From Saprospiraceae bacterium UBA2365 (GTDB lineage: Bacteria > Bacteroidota > Bacteroidia > Chitinophagales > Saprospiraceae): a DNA stretch of 20,877 nt. Positions within the stretch are counted from its first letter, which is position 1, and each line of letters starts with the position of its first letter. Positions 8,524 through 14,381 of the stretch are shown here, piece by piece. The translations under genes and the position numbers were made by a program. The stretch covers positions 307-21,183 of the forward strand of contig DDTL01000152.1 of the NCBI GenBank assembly GCA_002344345.1, written 5' to 3'. The notes beneath the pieces are model-generated. The model made no database searches, was not told where the DNA came from, and saw only the letters and a list, made by a program, of their open reading frames with translations.

Positions 8524-8552
8524 GACAATTGTCTATCTATCAGATAATTGTC
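8524..8552. promoter_or_regulatory. Paired palindromic sites upstream of the lipoprotein gene
   Basis: GACAATTGTC (8524-8533) is a perfect 10-base palindrome, and GATAATTGTC (8543-8552) is a near copy 19 bases on, about two helical turns. The pair sits 20-50 bases upstream of the lipoprotein start, where an operator or activator site would be expected. It also overlaps the short gap after the SLC13-type gene. Confidence 0.3.
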
Positions 8553-8581
8553 AAATTGTTCATTTTAAAAGATCGTACGGC

Positions 8582-10222
8582 TTAAAAAAGCCCAAAAACA
8601 CCCTCTGGCGTAATCCCGAGGAATCTGAACCATGTTTCCCCGGCGAAAATATTCAGCAACCAGGCGATGACCATCATGGTAAATCCGAATTTGAAAGTGT
8701 CCGTGAGACTATACTGCCCGGTCTCATAGAGCAAGGCTGCCGGTTTGGAGTTGAAAGGCAAAACATACACATGTTCAGTCATAAATGCAACAGGTAAAGC
8801 CAGGCTGACCACATCAAATCCAAATCTGTTGGCCACCCCGATGGCAATCGGGATAAAGATCATCGCCCGCATGGTTTTGGATTGAAAGATCAGGGCGCTG
8901 AATATCATCACGCCTGTAAGCAGGAGGTATAATTTCCAGAATTGCGTTTCTTCACCGATCCCGATGTGGTCAAAGAATGCATTCACAGAGATGGATGGCA
9001 GATCCGTGATGTCCAAACCGGCTCCCAGCGTATAGGCTCCGGCGGAGAACAGCAGCAGGTGCCAGGGAATATCCACATCGTTCCATTTGATGATGCCGAT
9101 TTTGGGAAGCAGCGCGACGATCGCACCAACAAATGCAACAGCTGTTGCACTGATCCCGTGAATGCTGTCCGTTGCCCAGAATCCCAGGATGGTGATAAAG
9201 ATGAAAAGCGCTTTTATCTCCTGAAAGTCAATTTTACCCAATTTTTTGTACTCTTCTTTCAAACGTGCCATACCTCCTGCGATTTGAGGGATTCTCTCTT
9301 CGGGTTTGAGCGGAAAGAATACTTTCATGGCCAGGATATAACCGATCAGCATCAGTCCGACCATAATAGGCAGCATGGCAAACATCCAATCTGCAAAATA
9401 AACAGAACCACCAATGGCGCCGCCGATAAGGGCAGCAGCAAGGAGGTTGGCGCCTGATCCGGTAACAAAAGCTCCGGCACCAATATTGATATTCAACAGA
9501 TTCTGTAGCACAATGCTCCTTCCAAAGTTTTTGTGTCCCTGGCCTTGTCTGACCCCGTAAATCGCTGCAATTACCATGAATATGGGTAATAAAATTGCAG
9601 CTTTCGCAGTAGTAGCTGATATGAAAGCAGACAAAATAAGGTTGATCAAAATAAAACTCAGGAAAATGGCGCTTGCGTTTTTACCAAAACGGAGAATAAA
9701 CCATAGGGCAAAGCGTTTTGCCAGTCCTGTCTGAACCAGCATACTGGCCAGCACAAAAGACATGATGTTCAGCCACATGACCGGGTGACCCAACTGGGCA
9801 TAAGCTTCTTTTTCCGGTAAAACACCTGTCAAAACAAGCGAAATGATCAGGATGAGAGAAGTCTGATAATTGGGAATGGCCTGTGTGATCCAGAGGATGA
9901 TGGATCCCAGGAAAATAGCCAGCATGTAGATGTTACTCTGAATAAAAGCCTCCAATCCGATCTTTTCAAAATGCTTTTGTGCTTTTTCCGACACGACATC
10001 TTCCAGCTGAATATTTTCCAGAAACGGAATTTTCAGGTAAAATGCAACCAGCAAAAATGCGAGTATAGCCAGTGGAACACCAAGGATACCAAGCCATTTT
10101 TCAAACGGCGTTTGATCTCTTTTGGGCAGTTTTTCAATTCTGTAATTGTTCATGTCCAAAGGATCAAAATAGTTGCTGTCCTCCTGGTTATCTACCGTTT
10201 TATTTGTGGTGTCAAGGTCCAT
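8582..10222 (-). CDS. SLC13/DASS-family anion transporter, divergent SNT motifs
   Basis: This 546-residue inner-membrane protein has a hydrophilic N-terminus (1-40) and many TM helices, with the two-fold inverted repeat of the divalent anion:sodium symporter family (Na_sulph_symp). The usual SNT signatures that bind Na+ and substrate are both altered: SAT at 202-204 (in SATTAKAAILLP) and SKT at 448-450 (in QSKTMRAMIFIP). GSGANL (255-260) and LPFNSKPAALLYETGQYS (488-505) correspond to other family motifs. A lysine in the second motif suggests a Na+-independent mechanism or an exchanger, or binding of another anion. Yeast Pho87/Pho90/Pho91 show that SLC13-type proteins can carry phosphate, and the neighbouring phosphate genes make that plausible. 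Substrate remains unproven; di- or tricarboxylate or sulfate are alternatives. It follows the CYTH gene by 78 bases. Confidence 0.85.
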   Translation of the reverse strand: MDLDTTNKTVDNQEDSNYFDPLDMNNYRIEKLPKRDQTPFEKWLGILGVPLAILAFLLVAFYLKIPFLENIQLEDVVSEKAQKHFEKIGLEAFIQSNIYMLAIFLGSIILWITQAIPNYQTSLILIISLVLTGVLPEKEAYAQLGHPVMWLNIMSFVLASMLVQTGLAKRFALWFILRFGKNASAIFLSFILINLILSAFISATTAKAAILLPIFMVIAAIYGVRQGQGHKNFGRSIVLQNLLNINIGAGAFVTGSGANLLAAALIGGAIGGSVYFADWMFAMLPIMVGLMLIGYILAMKVFFPLKPEERIPQIAGGMARLKEEYKKLGKIDFQEIKALFIFITILGFWATDSIHGISATAVAFVGAIVALLPKIGIIKWNDVDIPWHLLLFSAGAYTLGAGLDITDLPSISVNAFFDHIGIGEETQFWKLYLLLTGVMIFSALIFQSKTMRAMIFIPIAIGVANRFGFDVVSLALPVAFMTEHVYVLPFNSKPAALLYETGQYSLTDTFKFGFTMMVIAWLLNIFAGETWFRFLGITPEGVFGLF

Positions 10223-10300
10223 ATTTGTTGATTTATTTCGTATTCAAATTAATTTGGGTTTATTGTCTGAACCCAGTCTCCTGACTACCTGTCAGAATTA

Positions 10301-10768
10301 TTACCATTTAGTATACGGGATTTTCATCAGCATTGAATTATAATATCTTACATCTCCGGTAACTTCCTCTCCAAGCCATTCCGGTTTTTCAAAATATTCA
10401 TCTTCGTCACTCAACTCAACTTCAGCCACTACCAACCCTTCATTTTCACCATAGAATTCATCTACTTCGAAAGTGTGCTCGCCGGATTTTACCAGGTATC
10501 GGGTTTTATCGATCACTCCGGGTTCACAGATGGCCAGTAACTGCTCCACTTCTGCAACCGGAATTTCCTTTTCCCATTCATATCTGGAAGCGCCGGAAGC
10601 ATTACCGATGCCTTTAATGGTTATAAAGCCGTTCTCCCCTTTGATCCTTACTCTGACCGTGCGTTCGGGAATTGATGACAGGTATCCCTGTGTTATTCTG
10701 GTTTGTTTGGAGACATAAGATTTGAATTCCCCTTTCACTAAAAATTTTCTTTCTATTTCTCTGGACAT
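10301..10768 (-). CDS. CYTH-domain triphosphate hydrolase
   Basis: This 155-residue protein has the triphosphate tunnel metalloenzyme fold and is predicted to hydrolyse inorganic tripolyphosphate or a related triphosphate. The signature ExExK is Glu4-Ile-Glu6-Arg-Lys8. Further tunnel residues are Arg39 and Arg41 (VRVRIKG), Lys52 (TIKG), Glu65 and Glu67 (EWE), Lys88/Arg90, Asp103 (EVDEFYG), and Glu116/Glu118 (VAEVELS). The C-terminal YYNSMLMKIPY fits short bacterial CYTH proteins. The frame is open upstream to 10867, but that extension only translates a 9-bp tandem repeat, so ATG 10768 is the start. Class IV adenylate cyclase and thiamine triphosphatase share the fold and cannot be excluded. 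Confidence 0.9.
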   Translation of the reverse strand: MSREIERKFLVKGEFKSYVSKQTRITQGYLSSIPERTVRVRIKGENGFITIKGIGNASGASRYEWEKEIPVAEVEQLLAICEPGVIDKTRYLVKSGEHTFEVDEFYGENEGLVVAEVELSDEDEYFEKPEWLGEEVTGDVRYYNSMLMKIPYTKW

Positions 10769-10775
10769 TTTTTTT

Positions 10776-10849
10776 AAGTTTATAAAGTTTGTAAAGTTTA
10801 GGAGGTTTAGATAGTTTAGGAGGTTTAGATAGTTTAGATAGTTTAAGCG
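10776..10849 (-). repeat. 9-bp tandem repeat array (8 units), right flank of the IVS-like cassette
   Basis: GTTTA cores recur at exactly 9-base spacing: 10778, 10787 (as GTTTG), 10796, 10805, 10814, 10823, 10832 and 10841. The unit is roughly AGTTTAGNN on the + strand. The array lies between the four-helix-bundle gene and the CYTH start codon. It is in opposite orientation to the array at 11254-11298, so a transcript through both could form a long stem enclosing the gene. Confidence 0.9.
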
Positions 10850-10856
10850 TGGAAGA

Positions 10857-11242
10857 CTACATAACACGTTTTAGTGTTTGGTTACGGAGAGGGTTTAATT
10901 TGTACCCAATTTTGTCAATTTGATTTCTAAGTTCCTGATGTTGTATTTCATCAAGCAGATTTAAGTCAAAGGCTACAATAGACTGACTCAATAATTCCAT
11001 CAGGCTTGAAAATCCCATTTGATAAAAATGTGCCCGATCTTTTGCATTGGTTCTCGATGAACCTTCTGCCAGATTTGAGCCAACAGAAACAGCAGCCCGC
11101 CTCATCTGATTTGTCAAGCCAAACTTTTAATATCCGTAAATCCATTCGTAAGGGTGTAAACAAACCTGATCATTTCCCGTATGTCACTCCAAACATGTAA
11201 TCTCTCAAATGAATACTCATGATCTTTTTTTGGCTTCTCCAT
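10857..11242 (-). pseudogene. Four-helix-bundle (IVS/S23-type) protein gene, frameshifted
   Basis: Two frames join to give a complete four-helix-bundle protein of the 23S rRNA intervening-sequence family (also related to Avd of diversity-generating retroelements). Frame 1 starts at ATG 11242 and gives MEKPKKDHEYSFERLHVW through GFTDIKS, then hits TGA at 11114-11116. The second frame continues FGLTNQMRRAAVSVGSNLAEG, the family hallmark, to the stop at 10857. Restoring one A in the A-run (T4 on the + strand at 11125-11128) would read DIKKFGLTNQMRRA, matching the family. So there is a single-base deletion, a sequencing error, or a slippery site. The gene is bracketed by inverted 9-bp repeat arrays, as free-standing members often are. 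The rest of the protein is intact, suggesting recent damage. Confidence 0.85.
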
Positions 11243-11253
11243 AATAATAATCT

Positions 11254-11298
11254 CTTAAACCCTTTAAACTTTCTAAACCCTATAAACTTTCTAAACTA
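11254..11298 (+). repeat. 9-bp tandem repeat array (5 units), left flank of the IVS-like cassette
   Basis: TAAAC cores occur at 11256, 11265, 11274, 11283 and 11292, with exact 9-base spacing. The units are CTTAAACCC, TTTAAACTT, TCTAAACCC, TATAAACTT and TCTAAACTA. This is the reverse complement of the repeat at 10776-10849. It lies just upstream of the four-helix-bundle start on the minus strand, and the next gene's stop is only nine bases further. Confidence 0.9.
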
Positions 11299-11306
11299 AC
11301 TTAACA

Positions 11307-11948
11307 TTAATTCGCCATCGGTTTGTCAATCATTCCGACAACCCTTTTGATGGCCTGTAGATAGTTGATATTTTCAACGCCCTCTACACCCAGATCGCTG
11401 ATCGTTTTGAGGATATCCTCAGTTTCCGTTGATTCAGAATTGATGGTCACCAGTCTGGCGCCATTGATCAGGACGATACCGTATTCACAGATCGTGTTAT
11501 TGACCATATAGCCAAAACGCTGTTTATGGACCTTGACTGCAGCCAGGTCCGGATGATCGTTCACCATCCTGATAAACTCTTCGTAGGTGTATGTATCTTT
11601 GGTCAATGCTGGCATTTCCACCATGAAAGCCGGGAATACTTCATTTTTAAGGACTTCAGCCGGCATGGGGAATTCACCTTTCATCAGAGGATTCCACTGT
11701 TCGAGACCGTTGACAGTTTGAACATAGGTTTTGATGTCCATTTTACCATCCCGGATTTTGGTATTGTTGTTATCATTGCTTCTGGACATGATATAAATTT
11801 CGTCAGAATGGCGCTCCCATACTTTTTCCGGCACCGGAACAGACAAGCGGGACATTCTGAAGTGAGCCTGGTCAAAATTCTGGCCAAAAGACCTGAATTC
11901 AAATCTTGGTTTAGATATCTCTCCTATATTTAGTTCTTCTTTACCCAT
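11307..11948 (-). CDS. Conserved protein, possibly a divergent CYTH-like tunnel protein
   Basis: This 213-residue soluble protein has no signal peptide. Strongly patterned segments are FEFRSFGQNF (16-25), SDEIYIMSRSNDN (48-60), KIRDGKMDIK (64-73), GLEQWNPLMKGEFP (81-94), and VKVHKQRFGYM (138-148) leading into CEYGIVLINGARLVTINSES. The layout (a basic strand, then an R/K-rich strand, later a K-x-R strand, then an acidic strand, then DILKTISDLG and a Y-containing end) recalls the two halves of CYTH domains, but the N-terminal ExExK is not preserved (EFR instead). I infer a degenerate tunnel fold with moderate to low confidence. It lies in the same run as the true CYTH gene, separated from it by the IVS-like cassette. 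It probably starts a transcript of its own after the hairpin at 11976. Confidence 0.75.
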   Translation of the reverse strand: MGKEELNIGEISKPRFEFRSFGQNFDQAHFRMSRLSVPVPEKVWERHSDEIYIMSRSNDNNNTKIRDGKMDIKTYVQTVNGLEQWNPLMKGEFPMPAEVLKNEVFPAFMVEMPALTKDTYTYEEFIRMVNDHPDLAAVKVHKQRFGYMVNNTICEYGIVLINGARLVTINSESTETEDILKTISDLGVEGVENINYLQAIKRVVGMIDKPMAN

Positions 11949-11975
11949 TTTAATTCAATTAGTTAAGTTCACAAT

Positions 11976-12010
11976 TAAATAAAGGGAAAGCAAATCTTTC
12001 CCTTTATTTA
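11976..12010. terminator. Strong hairpin, probable terminator
   Basis: TAAATAAAGGGAAAG (11976-11990) pairs perfectly with CTTTCCCTTTATTTA (11996-12010) around the loop CAAAT: a 15-base stem. It follows the LTD lipoprotein stop on the minus strand by 18 bases. The A/T-rich outer stem provides a T-rich tail in either direction. It probably ends the DUF47-PiT-porin-lipoprotein transcript, wholly or partly. Confidence 0.7.
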
Positions 12011-12028
12011 ACATTGATCATTGATCCA

Positions 12029-12880
12029 TTAGTTTGGAGTAGCAGCCGTGTTAGCTGAACCTTTGGATGGGATCATCCAGCCCATAGTTGTGCCACCATC
12101 AGGAAATCTGCCCCAGGATTTGTTTGGATCAGCCGTTGGCTGACCTGCGCTTGGAGCAGGATATTCAAGCCTGTTAACTACCTGACCTTTGTTGTTGAAC
12201 AAAGTCACACCATCGGAATTTGAGGTACTTAAACCGAAGCTTCCGGTTCCTTCAACAGCCTGATCGTTGTTGACCTCAGTGTGAATGATGATAAATCCTT
12301 TAGCAGGAACTTTCAAACCAGCTTTGATGAATCTTTTAGCTGCAGGTTTTGAAACATCGTCCTGAATCGCATAGCCAGTAAGGTCGATTTCGGTACTACC
12401 TGAATTGTAGATCTCTGCCCAGTCAGGATTTGAAGTGTCTGGAGCTTTAGTTCCGTTTGAGAATACTTCATTTACGATCAAAGGAGAAGCAGATGCAATA
12501 CCACTTTTAAATGTTTCGACTGTTCCCGGTGCTCCTGTGGGATAAACAGTAGTCAAATCAACTGCATTTACCACTTCGATATAATAACCGATTTCAGTTC
12601 CAAGAGGAAAGCTGTCCAGCGTTGCTGTAAAAATTCCATTAACGGTTCCTGCCAAATCAACGGAATTAAAAGTAGCAGCAGTCATATCTTTAAAGTACAA
12701 TTTTGCACTTTTCAGATCTCCATTGTCATCAAGAATAGTTGCAGTAACTATTGCTTTAGAATTACCGGTTTGGTCATAAGCAACATCCTGGATCAAAGCG
12801 CTGGTTTTTTCTCTTTCACAAGAAGTAAAAAAAGCTACAGTCATCAGGAAAATACCTAATAATAACAAATTCTTTTTCAT
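12029..12880 (-). CDS. LTD (lamin-tail) domain lipoprotein
   Basis: This 283-residue surface or periplasmic lipoprotein has a type II signal peptide ending at Cys21 (FFTSC). Residues about 30-125 form a beta-rich domain with DDNGDLKSAKLYFKD and GTEIGYYIEVV, resembling an Ig-like or fibronectin-like fold. Residues about 133-265 are a lamin tail domain: LIVNEVFSNG, PDWAEIYNSGSTEIDLTGYAIQDD, GLKVPAKGFIIIHTE and SDGVTLFNNKGQVVNRLEYP. LTD domains in bacteria are often linked to extracellular nucleases or phosphatases and to surface attachment. Here no enzymatic domain is attached. It follows the porin by 68 bases and may have its own promoter; position suggests a partner in phosphate scavenging, which is inference. 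Confidence 0.85.
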   Translation of the reverse strand: MKKNLLLLGIFLMTVAFFTSCEREKTSALIQDVAYDQTGNSKAIVTATILDDNGDLKSAKLYFKDMTAATFNSVDLAGTVNGIFTATLDSFPLGTEIGYYIEVVNAVDLTTVYPTGAPGTVETFKSGIASASPLIVNEVFSNGTKAPDTSNPDWAEIYNSGSTEIDLTGYAIQDDVSKPAAKRFIKAGLKVPAKGFIIIHTEVNNDQAVEGTGSFGLSTSNSDGVTLFNNKGQVVNRLEYPAPSAGQPTADPNKSWGRFPDGGTTMGWMIPSKGSANTAATPN

Positions 12881-12940
12881 AAAAATTGAATGTTTTAATT
12901 AATAAACTTATTTCTTAACGTGTAAAAACGATTAATTATG

Positions 12941-12948
12941 CAAAAATA
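12941..12948 (-). promoter_or_regulatory. Candidate -7 box for the LTD lipoprotein gene
   Basis: TATTTTTG on the minus strand fits TAnnTTTG and lies directly after the porin stop codon, about 60 bases upstream of the lipoprotein start. No clear -33 TTG at standard spacing was found, so the support is partial. Confidence 0.3.
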
Positions 12949-14358
12949 CTAAAAATCAATTTCAAATCTTGATCCAAGCCACCAATAATCGAATCCGTCT
13001 TCAGGAACTGTCCAATTGTATTTTGATTGAGCATATTCATCATGATCGACAAAAGTTCCGTTCAAAATAATTCTGACATTGGTTTTTGCCCACCAGGTCA
13101 AGCCAAGAGAATATAATGTTCCTGCTCCTCCAGTCACCACATTTCCTAATCCGACACTGATTGGGTTGTTAATATCCTCAAGATTTGCATTCAGGTTGAT
13201 CGTGCTGTAACGTGCAGCAAGTTCAAGCGCTCCTTTTTTGGTTTTTGGTCTTACACGGGTAAATTCAGCTTCTTCATAATTGAAATTTTGTTTTTCACCC
13301 GTCAGAAAACAAGCTGCTTCTACATAAAATCCATCAAAAATGGCATTTTTCAAACCAGCTCTCGGTACATCGTCATAAATCTGTCCTCTCTGAACGATGG
13401 TGTAATGGTATTCAGATTGTACCCTGAATCCTTTATATGCAAAAGCAAATTCCGCATTGGTCAGAATAATCTTTTGTACATCGGAAATCACATCTGTATC
13501 AAAAAATCTTTTTTGGTGTGTTCTGATCTCATCATATGTCTTAAAACGCACCACATTATAAGCTCCTTCATCAGTAATGGCCGGTGTTCTATAGGAAGCT
13601 CCCGCGCCAATAGAAAGTGTAAAATCAGTTTTGTTGATAGGATATCCTACCAGACGACCGGTAAAAGCCAGACTGGATTCCTGTCCTGTTCTTTGTTTTC
13701 TACGTACATCACGGGTACCTCCATCAACTGCTTCCAGAAACTCATCTGAAAAAACGCCTGCACTGGCATAAAAACGTGGATGAGAATAAGCAGCTGCGAT
13801 TCCGTTGTGTCTACTTGGATCAAATTCACAACTTGCAGGTCTTTCCATAAAAGTTACGTATCTGGAAGTGGTATTTGTCATCATGCCAAATGGTTCACGG
13901 AAATGACCAAATTTTAAGCTGAGGTTATCGTTGAAAGCATACCTCAAATACACATCATTCAGGTCAATTTCAGCATCTCTGAAATCAATATCGATTTCTC
14001 CGTACCACCTTTTGGTGACCTGGGCTTTGAATGCGACCCTTAATCTTCTGATATGAAAACCATTGCTTAATTGGATAGCATCGGGAGCATTCTTTGCAGG
14101 TGAGATTGAATTGTCATAATTATCAAAGAACATACCTCCATCAAAATTTATCCTGAAGTCAGTCCAGAATTTGAATGATTTATCCTGAGATTCAAATGTG
14201 ATAACACCATTTCTGGCCTCGGCTGTTAATGGAAGTCTTTCAACCTTTTGGCCATACTGGTCATACCGGGTTGTTGTATCCGCTTCCTGTGCATTCATAT
14301 TATTGAACGACAATATGGAAACGATAAAAATGAATGTAACATGGAAAAGTTTTTTCAT
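12949..14358 (-). CDS. Phosphate-selective porin, OprO/OprP family
   Basis: This 469-residue outer-membrane beta-barrel is predicted to admit phosphate or polyphosphate. A signal peptide ends near NMNAQ|E (residue 24). The Porin_O_P family signatures are visible: FHIRRLRVAFKAQVTKRWYGEIDIDF, DVYLRYAFNDNLSLKFGHFREPFG and a following TSRYVTFMERP. The protein ends in a typical outer-membrane insertion strand (WLGSRFEIDF) with terminal Phe. The length fits the family. The basic loop DVRRKQRTG could contribute to anion attraction, but assignment to the constriction loop would need a model. It starts 23 bases after the PiT-HTH gene and is almost certainly co-transcribed with it; many OprP-type porins are phosphate-starvation induced. 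Confidence 0.9.
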   Translation of the reverse strand: MKKLFHVTFIFIVSILSFNNMNAQEADTTTRYDQYGQKVERLPLTAEARNGVITFESQDKSFKFWTDFRINFDGGMFFDNYDNSISPAKNAPDAIQLSNGFHIRRLRVAFKAQVTKRWYGEIDIDFRDAEIDLNDVYLRYAFNDNLSLKFGHFREPFGMMTNTTSRYVTFMERPASCEFDPSRHNGIAAAYSHPRFYASAGVFSDEFLEAVDGGTRDVRRKQRTGQESSLAFTGRLVGYPINKTDFTLSIGAGASYRTPAITDEGAYNVVRFKTYDEIRTHQKRFFDTDVISDVQKIILTNAEFAFAYKGFRVQSEYHYTIVQRGQIYDDVPRAGLKNAIFDGFYVEAACFLTGEKQNFNYEEAEFTRVRPKTKKGALELAARYSTINLNANLEDINNPISVGLGNVVTGGAGTLYSLGLTWWAKTNVRIILNGTFVDHDEYAQSKYNWTVPEDGFDYWWLGSRFEIDF

Positions 14359-14381
14359 AATAAATAGATTTTATATTAAAA

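Noticed and set aside
8942..9457. 171-codon + strand frame opposite the SLC13 gene
   Set aside because: Antisense shadow of a clearly coding minus-strand membrane protein gene; Cys/His/Gln-rich composition without domain features.
10769..10867. N-terminal extension of the CYTH protein (LNYLNLLNYL-like repeats)
   Set aside because: It is only the translation of the 9-bp tandem repeat array; the family start MSREIERKF begins at 10768.
10966..11163. Minus-strand 65-codon frame overlapping the four-helix-bundle gene
   Set aside because: It is an out-of-frame reading through the frameshifted gene and lacks any family features.
10857..11242. Four-helix-bundle gene as evidence for a nearby 23S rRNA gene or a diversity-generating retroelement
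   Set aside because: No rRNA sequence, reverse transcriptase or template/variable repeat pair is visible in the window.
10776..11298. 9-bp repeats as a CRISPR array
   Set aside because: Units are contiguous and only 9 bases long, with no spacers and no cas genes.
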